A stretch of 64,000 nucleotides of DNA from Hymenoscyphus infarciens (lineage: Eukaryota; Ascomycota; Leotiomycetes; Helotiales; Helotiaceae): the NCBI GenBank assembly GCA_001414345.1, contig LLCB01000076.1, forward strand, positions 124,001 through 188,000, in the 5' to 3' direction. Below the pieces are notes generated by a model. The model saw only the letters and a list, made by a program, of their open reading frames with translations, ran no database searches and was not told the origin of the DNA. Both the position numbers and the translations under genes were made by a program. Positions 11,656-23,262 of the stretch are shown piece after piece (position 1 is the stretch's first letter; every line of letters starts with the position of its first letter).

Positions 11656-12735
11656 TTATAACGGCAAAATATCTGGGTTTGGTCCAGCAGGAACGATTGT
11701 CCCCTTCACAGAGTACGTGTACCCCTCCTTAATGGCGTTGAAATGTGTCGTACTACTAAAAGCACCACCATTCGTCTCCTTTCCAGTATCCCAATACAGT
11801 CTTTTCAACCATCCATGCAACCTGGGGTAATCATAACGAATCATCTTGAGATTACACTTGAAGATTGTAACGTATGCTGAATCGAAACGAACAATTGATG
11901 GATATAACCGGATATCAGCTTCTGTGATGTGATCGCCAAATAAAAAGGGAGTTTTGTGTCTCTCCAAGTGTTCCTACAGAAAATCCAGGGATTTGAAAAG
12001 GGGGACAATGTTTTCGTCGTATGCCGCCTGGGATGCAGCAAAGCCGCATTTGTACACTCCAATGTTGATGGTATCGTATACCCACGCATTCATTCTGTCG
12101 ATTTCAACTCGATAGGCCTCTCCATAAAGTGGTTTTGCACTTTCCCGAAGTGAAGGGTCGATGAACTCATCAAATTCCGTGTATAGCATTCGAATGATTT
12201 CGGAAGACTCATTGTTGACAATGGTCTCTCTTTTCTTGTCCCATAGAACTGGAACGGTGAATCGTCCGGTATATTCGGGATCAGCTTTGAAGTAAAGCTG
12301 AGAATGCTTCGTAAAACCATAGAGTGGATCACATGGGTCTGATGTCGGTCCGTCGTAAATCCTGGGGTATGTTAGTATAGGTAATGTAATTGTTGTATCG
12401 TAAATGTGAAGGATCAGTATTACCATCCTTCGGGTGTCAATTTGTAACCCATGGTAACAAGTTGGATTACATTCTCGAGACCTTTCAACTTGTAGACAAT
12501 ATTTGTACGATGGGCCCTTTTTGAATCAGTTGGATCAAGAATGATTCGGGTTTTCATACCAAGGACATCCCAAGTTCAAGTATAGGACATATCTTCCACT
12601 TTCGGCCGGAAAGTCCGCATTTGGATCTGCAACCACCGTGTTGCGGAATTGACTTGCTTTTCTTACAAAACGACCATCCGTATCAGCCAAGTTGAAGATA
12701 TCTTTCTCGTTGTATCCAGTAGTCTTAGCTGCCAT
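11656..12735 (-). pseudogene. ECM4/GTO-type glutathione transferase with in-frame TAG
   Basis: Three exons on the minus strand: 12735-12560, 12516-12424, 12361-11656. The 43- and 62-nt introns have GTATGA and GTAATA donors, and both junctions keep the frame. The spliced frame is 324 codons, full length for omega-like glutathionyl-hydroquinone reductases. It shows the catalytic CPWAHRT motif, LTPEGW, DPLYGF and VPVLWDKK...IVNNESSEIIRM. Codon 219 is TAG (11974-11976), just before the conserved HLERHKTPFLFGDHITEADIR region; reading resumes in the same frame. No plausible intron removes it. CAG to TAG is a C-to-T change, the RIP type. Active homologues reduce glutathionyl conjugates; this copy would lose its C-terminal third. 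A sequencing error is the alternative. Confidence 0.85.
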
Positions 12736-14027
12736 TTCTTCGGAAAACCACTAGATTGATGATACTTCGGTGTCGTTGAATGAAGTTTCGCTGATTTACT
12801 TTTGTATTAGACGGCTTAGGAGCTCGCTTAATTTGATTTATCAGCTTCACCACTGGCGTGACGAATCAATATTAATATGTACGTACCCATGAATATACAT
12901 CGCAAAGCTCAGATTACATACGAGCAGCTCTGAATCAAGCAAAAGTAACAATTCAAAGTTAAAAATAGAGTTATCCAGAAAACTTCCATGGGTCGGAACA
13001 CGTGCTACGCATGTGATTATGATTACCAAAGAGGATATAACGTTCTAATCAAGCAGTACTGTTTAGAATATACTTGGGTCTCCTTTTGTATATAGTTCCG
13101 TGTAGTAGACTGGTAAAAAGTAGCGATTATAACTTGGGCTGGAGAGCAATGTCACGTGCGAGGAAATATTTCTCTCAGGTAGCTACTCTAATCAAGCATT
13201 AGAACCCCAGAGAAGAGTACATAACACGATGAGTTGATGCAATATAGTTCTAATATTCTTCAGAAAAGAGCTAAATAAAACTCTGAAGTAAAACTGTATC
13301 ATACGTGTATAAAACCTCCTCCAGTGAGCCAATCCCTTCAAGTTCTTTGCAAAAGTGGATAGCTTTTTTGCTGTACTGATGTTGTATTTTAAATCTAAAT
13401 TTTCCCCGGATATCTAGGTGAGAAACGAATGCAACCATGCTTTTCCAGACCAAATCTTAGGCATTACTCTACGAACACCTACTTTCACTTCGATTGTGCG
13501 AAACAGCCTAGGGCAAATGAAAGTAATGTCCCGGGATGATTGAAAACCTAGCTTCCTTACTTTCCTAAGAGCTCCCGGTGCTGATAGAACAAAGTAATGC
13601 GAAATTGGTTGTTCGCAGAGCAGTGTTCACTTTCTCTTACTACTGTGGTTTACCCTTGGCTCCCAAGATAGCACCATATTTCCACAGAATAACCGGAGCC
13701 GGAATCCCATTAGCAATTGACTCACTGCACTAGAACTGGCAACATATTCCAAGAACGAATCCATGACATAAGCTTGCATCGCCTGAGTTCCAACAATAAT
13801 TCCGCAATTGAAGATAGCGATTCCAATCTCAGGAAGAAGCCAAAATGCATATTCTCAGTACTTGATTTACCCCAGAAAGGCGGAATAATGAACCAAGTAG
13901 GCATGTACAAACCTGCTATCCATCGCGAGGTCTGCAAAAGGACAATATAGCAATGTAATTTCGGTATGATATTATACTGCAGCCTTTACCCGCCAATTCT
14001 ATAAGCACATCATCTCCCACTCTCCAT
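12736..14027. other. Intergenic, no gene seen
   Basis: The 5' flank of the GST pseudogene and the 3' flank of the hexose transporter. Only short, AT-biased reading frames are present, with no recognised domain or splice structure. Confidence 0.55.
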
Positions 14028-15971
14028 TCAAACCTCTCCATGACTCCAAGCAGTCGTCAACTTCTCCGGGTTACTCCCATCGACCTGTACTCCCCTCAAT
14101 CGCGCTTCAATCTGCATGATTCTTTGTTTTTCCTCATGTGCTCCATTATCTCCAAACGCCAAATCCATATCTTCAAGCGTTTTCCCTCTCGTCTCAGGAA
14201 CAAAGAAGTACGTAAACCCGAAAGCGAGTAGCGCAAAAGCAGCAAAGAAGATATAAGTCCCCCACCCAATAGTAGCCAACATATCAGGAGTAACAAGTCC
14301 AATAATGAAATTGCACATCCAAGTAGTCGAGGTAGTGATCGAAATAGCCTTCGATCGAATAGCAAGAGTGAAGATTTCAGAGGGAAGAACCCATCCGATT
14401 GGACCGAAGGAGTAGGAGAAATTGATATCGTAGATGTAGATGAATGCAATTCCCACCCAGCCTGCTGCTTTGTGTTGGGGAAGGGTATCTCCATATGTAG
14501 CGATGATAGCACCGACGATGACGAGAGAGATACAAGTTCCAGCTGCGCCGCACATGAGGAGGGGTTTTCGACCTACTTTGTCGATGAAAAGGACGGCTGG
14601 GATTGTGGCCAGGGTGTTGACGATGCCGTAGACTCCTGTTGCTAGTAAGGAAGTCGTGTTCCCGCTGAGTCCTAATTGAGCGAAGATGGTTGGGGCGTAG
14701 TAGATCATTGCGTTACAGCCGATGAATTGTTGGAAGAACATGGTGCAGCAACCGACAGACAATCTCCAGAATCTGGCTTTGTTGTTGACGAGAGATAGGT
14801 ACTGTGCGACTTGGAGTTTGAAGCCGGATAGACCATCGTAATGATCTTTGACGTATTGGTTGTCGAGTAAGATGGAAGCTCTGATCTCCAAGACTTCGGA
14901 AATGAGTTTGGGGTGGTCTGGGGAAACTCTTCTAAGTTTGGATAAGACTTTGATGGCTTCCTCGTCTTTCTCTTGCATCATCAAAAATCTTGGTGAATCG
15001 GGGTAGAAGATCATGCCAATTCCTAAAATCATGGCCGGAACAATCTGGAGTGAGAAAGGAATTCTCCATGAGGCGTCAGATTGTCCGTTACATCCTCCTG
15101 GACTGACGTCGGTGTATGGGTTGAACGATGGGGATGCCAAAGTGCCGCCGGAATATGGAATGTCAGGTGAGCATCTTGTTCCACCGATGTAATGGGTTCC
15201 GTAATCAATCCAGTAGGAAACAAGGATACCAATGGTGATAGAGACTGTGTGGCGTTGTTAGTATGGTGACCTGGACTATGAGGCATGGTTCTCAACTCAC
15301 GTTGTTGCAAAACTACAAGACCACCACGAATCTCGGGCTGAGAAACTTCGGAAATATACAGTGGAATGACCATTGTCAACATCCCGACAGCGAAGCCAGC
15401 AATTGCACGGCCAACCTTTGAAGTGTTAATAGGGATATTTTTTGGAGAGACGAAGGTAACACATACAAACAACATGGCGATATTGACAGCTCCAGCTTGA
15501 ACAGCCGAACCAGCAACGAAGATAACAACAGCGACGATCATATTCTTCTTGCGACCAAGTTTATCTGCCAAGGGTCCATTGATGAGAGAGCCAAACCACG
15601 CAGCTAGAGAAATTAGCGACCAATTGGTAAGAGGTATATGATGACATACCCAACAAGATAGTTGACACAAACCATCCTTTGAAGCCAGGGTTCATAAAGA
15701 TCTTTGGAAATGTAGCACCGAAACTTTCCATGGTCAAGATACCTGACACGACACCCTGATCATAACCGAATAGAAGACCTCCGAGACTTGCGAACTGGGA
15801 TTGTTAGTGGGGGGAGACAGAAAAACGAAGGCTGATACATACGAGAGCAACTCCTAGAAGATATGGATTCTGCAAGAGAGAATTGTTGATTTTTTCTTGA
15901 GGGTCGATCGCAGCTGAAGCCACTTCGACCTCAGCAGAGTCGCCAGCGTGATCATTCGGAGAAGGGGCCAT
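14028..15971 (-). CDS. MFS hexose transporter
   Basis: Five exons on the minus strand: 15971-15843, 15794-15650, 15603-15467, 15415-15301, 15244-14028. The introns are 46-56 nt, all junctions keep the frame, and the product is 580 residues. It shows the sugar-porter signatures in order: GGLLFGYDQGVVSG in TM1, ADKLGRKKN between TM2 and TM3, FYPDSPRFL before the central loop, QQFIGCNAMIYYAP in TM7, IDKVGRKPL between TM8 and TM9, and PETRGKTLEDMD after TM12. It is a plasma-membrane proton-coupled or facilitative sugar importer; the exact sugar cannot be read from sequence. The start is followed by an acidic cytoplasmic N-terminus of normal length. No defect seen. Confidence 0.95.
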
Positions 15972-16546
15972 GGTGAGGATATTGGAGTGACACAGAAGAG
16001 GGTGAAGGTGAAGGAGGAAAAGGAGAGAGAAGGACTTTAACCGGTGCTCTTTATATACTCACTCTTCTCGAGCAAAATGGAGCAAAATGGAAAAGATGGG
16101 GTCTATGGGGTCAAACATCGACTCCATCTTCTACCCCTCTATTCATGTTCCCCAACAACACCATCAAAACTGGGGGTTGGGGATTTGGGGAAGCACTGTG
16201 AAGTACCCCAAGTATGCGCAAAGGCTTGTCACTGGCTAGAGGCAGCACGATGGAGAAGTTTGTGAACAGGCCAGGAAGCAACTAAGTACACAACAAACTA
16301 GCGAGATGATGAAGATCTTGAAATCGGGTGACCGTCGGTGCAAAAACTTGACTCGTACAGGGGACTTCGGCTTTGTTTTCCGAGTCAGAGACTGGCTGAG
16401 CCAATAAGACTTCATGTTTCCCTTCGGCATTCCTTCCGCGCGGAGTAGCTCCGGAAAATTGTCTCCACCTTGCTCTACATCAAAATATCACACCGAAAGT
16501 TGTTACGTTTGTTCACACCTGCCATGTCGATTCGTTGGAAATAACT
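15972..16546. other. Promoter region of the hexose transporter
   Basis: Upstream flank of the transporter, with purine-rich leader sequence just before the start and a TATATA-containing stretch around 16050. No gene seen. Confidence 0.5.
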
Positions 16547-17282
16547 TCATTTGAGAAATTTCATTTCATCCACAAATCTTGCTACCAGATCATCACGCCC
16601 ACTGCCATAGCATTCCAACCGTTTTTGAAATCTTCGTCCGGCCACTATGGCAGGAAACCGAGCTTGAATGCGCTTTTGCCCAACCTGGTGCTTTTCCCAG
16701 CAACTAAGGAAGCTCTCCGTGTAGTTCCGAGGCGCCGTGTCGTTAACAAAGTCTTTCAATGCTAGTCTGAGTAACTCGGATGAGTTAGTTTTGACACAGA
16801 GGCTCAGACGACGAAGGGTGAGCGGGAGAAACGAACATGTAAAGTTGGATGTTTTTTTCTCTCTAGCTTGCTCGTATCTAAGAACCACTCTGCCCTCATC
16901 ACCATGCCCAGTGTATCCCAGTGTATGGGAGGTTAGTGGGGTAATAAGGATTGATGAGAGTCTTGCCTACCTCGAAATCTTCCCACCAAAACTCAGCTCC
17001 CAGCAGTCCCTCCAACATAGACTTTCTTTCATCATCAACTGTACGCGACGACTTCCGATGAGGTTCCAATCTTTCTTGTTCCAATGCGAGATACTCGGGC
17101 ATGAAAACCGGTACCTGGGAGGCAATATCGGCCATAGGCTGCGTCATTTCCATTGTCTTTTCTGGTCTCTTTTGCGCTGCGTCACACATTTGTACCAAAA
17201 TTTACGGAAGCTTGATGTCTGAAGGAAACGAGGCTAATGGCCCTTTTTCTAACTCGAGTCTCAACTCAATAGATCTCTCCAT
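16547..17282 (-). other. Possible decayed or unresolved gene
   Basis: Two stretches read like protein on the minus strand. One, at 17198-16899, contains VDDERKSMLEGLLGAEFWWE. The other, at 16888-16547, has balanced composition. An ATG at 17282 opens a 25-codon frame ending at a GTAAAT donor. I could not splice these into one open frame, since every acceptor tried gave a stop or an intron under 40 nt. No family is recognised. It may be a degraded gene or chance frames. Confidence 0.25.
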
Positions 17283-17369
17283 CTTCTTCTAAACTTGGGC
17301 TAACGAATTTTCAGGCTCCGAGTCGAGCTGCTATGCTAAAAAATGATGGACGAGGCCACTTGCTTGCCT

Positions 17370-18060
17370 TCAGAGAGGAGGAGGAGCAATCTGGCACCAT
17401 GACGCAAAGGGTATGTGTGAAGAATCCCCGGAGGAAATAAAATCTTGCAAATGAGAAAATTCTTTGGAAAAATTAAGGGCACTGATAAGTCGTGGGTGAG
17501 AAATTGGGTCAAAAGACGGGACCTGAAGAGCACCGGGTTGATGATAAATTGTGTTGGAAGATTTGACTGAGGGGAGGTCGTGAGGTGGTGTCACTATGAT
17601 GGATGGGACGACTGAGATGGAAGACTGGGTGCGAGAAACTGGATTTGCAACGCAAACGGTATTGAAAGAGCCGTCCGCTTGGAGCTTGACCGGGCGAATA
17701 AATGTGTTTGAAGAGGTAGCTGGGACTGGACATGAGACTGGATTGGGAAATTGAACTGGAATAGCATTAGGCGGATGAGAGACCGTGTTCAAAGATCGAA
17801 TTGGGAGAGCATCTCTTTGGTGATCAACTGGGCTGGAAGAATAAACAGGGAGAGCATCATGCTGCTGGTAAACTGTGTTGGAAGAATCAACCACTAGGAA
17901 ATCGTCTGGACCGGAAACTGCATAGGAAGAATTACCTCGAAGAACATCGTCTAGATGAGAGGCTACGTCTGTATTGGCTTTCTTCGACTTGGAAGGTGCA
18001 AGTATTGTGCTAGCTGCGCATTTCTCGGTACGTAAAATTATCAGTGACCCGCCAGATCTT
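17370..18060 (-). CDS. Unknown protein fragment with degenerate 15-residue repeats
   Basis: An uninterrupted minus-strand frame of about 230 codons runs from a TAA near 18063 to the stop at 17370, with no usable ATG; the start must lie in an upstream exon or has been lost. Inside it, about 17894-17755 encodes tandem 15-residue units (SSNTVYQQHDALPVY, SSSPVDHQRDALPIR, SLNTVSHPPNAIPVQ), with weaker copies further on. At DNA level the period is 45 bp. Repeats kept in frame suggest real coding history. The N-terminal part is acidic and Ser-rich. No family recognised. Confidence 0.4.
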
Positions 18061-18179
18061 TACAAGAAGATTGGAGAGAACCGGGGAGTAGGCAATGTAG
18101 TTGGGAATCTCTCACGATGCTTGAAAATTTGCGTTTGCGTTCCATGTTGGCAGGTTACCTGAAGGTGAAGTAAAAAGCT

Positions 18180-18230
18180 AATGTTAGAAGGTGAGGTTCC
18201 TAGAAGGCGAGGTTAGAAGGCGAGGTTATT
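18180..18230. repeat. Short tandem repeat, TAGAAGGYGAGGT unit
   Basis: Three near-copies of TAGAAGGCGAGGT in direct succession with small spacers. No coding frame is associated. Confidence 0.6.
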
Positions 18231-18533
18231 TATTAGAGGGTAAAGTCAAGGTAAGCGAGAACTTATTGAGGGGAAGTTGGCTTACAGGATTGCCGCAACT
18301 AAGGTATGAATAGGGTTATTTCAGAATAAGTGAGGCACGACTGCAATTAGCTGTCGACCTTCGTTAAGGTGTTTTTGCATAGAGTTGAGTGATGGAAAAG
18401 TTGGGATAATTAAAGGTTGGAAGAATAGAAAAATATACTGTCACAAGCGAGTGGTTGAACACCACGCTGCTTTATTGCTGCCGCAAGAAAGAACCACCTG
18501 CACTTTCACCTCCGCCTCGACCTCACTTCCGCA

Positions 18534-18977
18534 ATGGAATGCGACAGCAGCCAAAACATGGCGCCTTCTGGTACTGTACCTAAGCTTTCCAAATCGCAAG
18601 AGACATCCCTGCGGAACATGATCAGTTTTGAGTTGACCTTATGGGCCAGAATGGACAAACACTTTGACGGTGTCGCAGTCCTTCCTCCACAGTTGCTCCC
18701 TCGGAATTCTGGCGTGGATTGGGTAAAGCCAAATCAACTAATCATCAGACTCTTATCGCAGTTGATATGTATTCCTTTGTTTCGTAGTCACCCGCAGTAT
18801 GGAGCAGAATTTTCGTCAAAAAAATGTGCTAATGATGAAGCCAGGCTCATTCCCGTCGGCTTTGAGATTGCTCGGCACCACCGACTCTGCCATTTCAGTA
18901 CTCTGCACAGTGCAACCGCCTCTACTCACCCTTCTATTGTGTCCGCGTGCCATTTGATAAATGAAGATGTAGCTTGA
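18534..18977 (+). CDS. Hypothetical protein, weak
   Basis: A 147-codon frame with its own ATG (MECDSSQNMAPSGTVPKLSK) and plausible composition. A GTAAAG at about 18723 could be a donor, so the 3' half may be intronic. No domain recognised. It lies between a repeat-bearing reading frame and an AT-rich island, in a gene-poor area, and could be chance. Confidence 0.25.
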   Translation: MECDSSQNMAPSGTVPKLSKSQETSLRNMISFELTLWARMDKHFDGVAVLPPQLLPRNSGVDWVKPNQLIIRLLSQLICIPLFRSHPQYGAEFSSKKCANDEARLIPVGFEIARHHRLCHFSTLHSATASTHPSIVSACHLINEDVA

Positions 18978-19100
18978 ATTCAGTTGGCAGACGCGATCCG
19001 GCTTGCAACTCCTCTTGGAGAGATATTCCCAAGCAAATTGGAGAAATGAGAGAAGCTCTTGACAATAAATCCCAGCAGAAAAGCGAGCTCATAGCAAGAC

Positions 19101-19395
19101 CAGTGTAGGGAATACGTATAGTTTTTAAAGAACTAACTGTACTAACTTGCTATATAGTTAGTTTTTAGGAAATTTTACTTAGTATTAAATTACTTATCTA
19201 AAACTGCAGTTAGTATAGTTTTATATAGTAAAACTATGTAGTTTTATAAACTAAGTAGCTTTTAAATATTATATAATATTATATAATAATATATTAAAAT
19301 TTTATAGTTTTAGCAAGACTATAAGCCTAGAAAAGAGGTAAACTAAGCTCTTTTAGATAAGATTATTTTTTCTAGCCGTTCTATTAGCTAGGCTT
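19101..19395 (+). mobile_element. Truncated hAT-type element, left end
   Basis: Begins with the same CAGTGTAGGGAATACGTATA end as the complete element at 32999. It matches that element's first 290 or so bases nearly base for base, including the ATATAATATTATATAATAAT block and the GCAAGACTATAAGCCTAGAA block. Similarity stops at about 19395 and no matching right end (CCCTACACTG) follows, so this copy has lost its other end. Confidence 0.85.
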
Positions 19396-21860
19396 AGACT
19401 TGGGCACCGATACTTTTATATCGATAAATTATCGATAATTAGCTCTTGATATAAATTAATACTTTTTTACTCTAATACGATTATCGATATATATCAGCTT
19501 TTTTAAGCTAGTAGTTCTATATAGTAAATCGAAATCATATAATATAATTTACACTTTTTTCTAAAAGCTAGTTTTCTTTTATATAAATACTATATTAATA
19601 AAGCTAGTGTAAGTCACAACCAAAGACCATAACCCTCTTATAATACCGATTAAAATTAGCCTCGACAACGTTTTAAGCTAGTCCACTATCGTCTAGAGAT
19701 ACGGATTGAAGCAAATCCTGCTTCTAGCCAGGTGGAGATCGATAATTATTTTATGACAGGTATATATCTGATTTTGACACAGTTACAGGAGGAGTCGGGA
19801 AAATCAGCTGAAGAGTTTGCAGAGGCTCGTGACTTGGCGAAGCTTGAAGTGCTCTCGATCGCAGAAGGTTTCTACAATGGCATTTAAGAAGAAGCTAGTG
19901 TGGACCGTCTTTAGAGCACTTGTTTGGTGCGTCAGATGGTGGTGGTTTGAGGGATGGAGGTGTTGCCTTTTTCGCGGGTTCTATACTAAAAACTTCCAGT
20001 CGTTCGCAAATAAGAGCTCTATTCGTATAGATAGCAGTTGATGCAAGCACCATAGCACTAGTAGCCACGAAATTCCAGAAATATGATATAATAGTCGCAG
20101 CTAGAACTCTTACAACGCCAAGATAGAAGAGCTAAACATGGCTAGCCAGAGAAGATTCTGAAAGTAAGATGCTTCGGCGTATTGTCCTCTAAGCAACTAG
20201 GTAGTAACTTAAAAGCCTTTTTGAATCTAATCGCTGTTGCGTGGGTATTAGAGAACAATAACTCCAGCGTTCCTCGTTACTAGGTAGAGAGCTCTAGGAA
20301 GAGTACCTAGCTCGGAAAACACTCGGAATTTCCTCCTAAGTAAAAGAATCTTAAATTTAAGAGTTATAAGAGTTAAAATAGATATAGCTTTTTTATATTA
20401 CTTATTTTTTTTGTTCTAGATTTCTTTTGGATTTTTCTTCGCTCTTTTAGCTATAGTATTACGTTCTTTTATATCTAGCTATACTTTAACTTCTCTTAGT
20501 TTTATATCTTAGCGTTCTCTCGGTTATATCTCTTATATTTATCTAATTATACTCTCGGAAATAATTATCTTTAAACTTTAATTCTATTGAAATTATATCT
20601 CGGAATTAAAATTAGCTTTTAGAAATATACTCTCGGAAATATCTATTCTCGAGTATATCGATACTCGGAAATACTTATATCTTTAGAAATTATCTCTAAG
20701 ATTTTAGTTATAGTTTCTCTAAATAAATTCAAAGTGTTTTTTTCTCTCGATAACTCTCGGTTAAATCTATAAAAAGCAAATAAATAAAAATAAGCGCGCT
20801 CTAACACTTACGAGAGTAAGGTTATAACGTTATAACTAGCTCTTCTAAAAGTTATAAAACTCGTTTATATTATATTATATATATATCTATATATAATATA
20901 ATCGACTTATTAATATTAGCTTTTAATAGCTTATAGTCTAAAAACGTAATAATCTAGAAACGTAACTCTCTAGAAGAAAAATCATAATTAATTACTAAGA
21001 AGAATAAAGAGAAAGAAAAAGAAGAAAAGAGTAGAAAGTTATAGTCTCTAATTATTTAACTAAAAAAATATCTTAGACTTTTAGTCTATAATAGACGACT
21101 ATTTAAAGAAAACAGTTATATTTCTACGCTAGTACGTTTTTAAAGTATAAAAGCAACTAAAGACTAATATTTAAAAGTTAGTTATGTTATATATAAAGTA
21201 GATATAATAATTCGTAGACTTAGACGGCGATAATACTAGTAATATATTAGAGAGGTCTACGATATTTATTATATTATATTAAGTAATCTAATCGATACTA
21301 GGTTTTTAAGAATAACTAATAATAACTTAATTATTAACGGAAAAATAGTTAATCTAGAGAATAATAGTTCTAATTATTTATAATTCTTAAAAGAGTACTC
21401 TTTTTATTCCAAGTCTTTTATAAGTTTCTATAATAACTTTTAAAAATAATAAAGCTTATTTTAAATAGTAAATAAAAGTTATATAATGTTTATTTAGTAA
21501 AAACCCGATATTTATCGCTTCTCGTTACTTTTTTAATAATATTCATTATATTAGATAAGAATTTATAATATTTATCATATACTATATATCGCGATAATCC
21601 GATAAATATCGTATCGCCGCTTAAGTCTAATAATTAGATAAGCTCTACGAATCTTATTTAGCTAGTTATAATATTATAACCTAGCTTTTATAAGATCTAA
21701 GACTCGCTTCTTTTTATATCTCTATAGTAGAGAGATAAAGGTCTAAGCTAAAGAGTAGCTAAATCGATGCCTCGCTACCTACCTAGGATAGCGAGAGACT
21801 GCGTACTTAAGTTAATATATCTACACAACCCTCTTAGGTAACATGTATCTCATACCTCTA
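19396..21860. other. AT-rich island of degraded repeats
   Basis: About 2.4 kb of mostly TA-dense DNA without coding frames. A less biased patch at 19620-20330 is probably a remnant of another sequence. At 20540-20780 the motif CTCGGAAAT recurs in a degenerate array. The island ends at a C-run near 21882. Composition and dead frames fit RIP-mutated transposons; no domain can be read. Confidence 0.55.
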
Positions 21861-23262
21861 AGATCTAATCCAATTATTTTACCCCCCCCCCCACCTTCCC
21901 AAAATTAACAACACCATCGAAGCAAGAAACTGGGAAACTTAAAAGTCCTCCCTCCCCTCCCATTCATCGGTACCCAACCGCCCCCCCAACCCTCCACTCC
22001 TCCACTCCTCCACCACTCCCCACAAACAGCTAAGGTCACAGGTAAGCAGGGCAAGCAAACAACTCACAAATGAAAAAAAACTCGCCTCACCCCACTAAAC
22101 AAAAGCGGGCACCAGAGGTTAGTCAGCCCAACATCCAAGAAACTTTCCAAGTTCCTCTTCTATAATTCATCTAGAACAATAATTCATCTGGAACAATAAT
22201 TCATCTAGAACCCTAACTCGCACCTGACAAGGATAAGAATAACAACTCAAAAATTTCCGAGTCTTGTTCAGAGGACAAAAGAAGGAGTAGCCAGCATAGA
22301 GACACTGTACTTTGGACCAGTTGCCTTCCAGTGAAACCTGCCCGAGGTCGGAAACACAAGGCCGGCCAGAAATATAGGAAGTTCGTTCGTGTAAGGTAGA
22401 TAGATAGATAGCCGAGGTACAAACTTGAAGAAGAATCCTGGGAAAGGCCACCCGAGCCAGATTAGGCAGCACTCGGCGGCCTAGATGGAAGAAAAAGAGT
22501 GAAGACGAAACAAATTACCTCACACAGCAGATAAAAAGACCCCCAAAAAGACCCCCCAAATCGAAACCTCACCTTCAAAACTAACCCACAAGGAAAATGT
22601 CATCACCAACAAGAGACACCCCGCCATTTATGTGACTGTCAAATTTATTACTTTTCCCGCAATAGTACTACGTAAAACTATGAACAATCATTCCTGGTTT
22701 ACTTTTCTGATTTATCGCGCACCAATTCAATGCCGAGCCCAGTGTAAACATCCCATGCCTTCCAAACATGTTCCGTAAACATTAATGAACCCTGTGAACA
22801 AGTCCTTGTGCAAACAAATCCATCCCCATTGATCTTGATATCAAACATCCCCCAAATATCAAACAATTCCTCCATCGGTATCATTTCATCTCGCACAACC
22901 CTCGGAATAAAGAACTCCATCCCTACAAAGCATGAATCATGCAAACCATGACCATAGACGATGCAAATCATCCATCCAGGCCACAAATGATAATGACAAT
23001 TCCCTTCTGCGCTCGAGAAAATGCAAAAGCAGAAAAACAAGGCTCAAATGTGCAAATGTCCGCTCTGTAAACGCCCCGCTGTGTGATGATTTTTTGGTGT
23101 GACAAACAAAGGAAAAAAGGAAAAAGGTATTGTACAGTGCATCGTATCATGAGGTGGGTGGTTTTGTTTCGTCGCCCTCAAAAGTAAGGGCTCAGAAAGG
23201 GACGTGGGTCGTGTTTCGATGCCTTCAAAGGAGAAGACCTCAGAAACGGAGCCACGAACTCA
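21861..23262. other. 3' flank of the checkpoint kinase, no gene seen
   Basis: C-rich and mixed sequence. The minus-strand frames at 22.2-23.1 kb show no domain or splice structure and are probably the kinase trailer or chance. A short tandem repeat lies at 22165-22214. Confidence 0.5.
22165..22214. repeat. 17-bp tandem repeat, 3 copies
   Basis: Three consecutive copies of AATTCATCTAGAACAAT. The second has one change (CTGGAAC) and the last diverges at its end. Confidence 0.85.
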
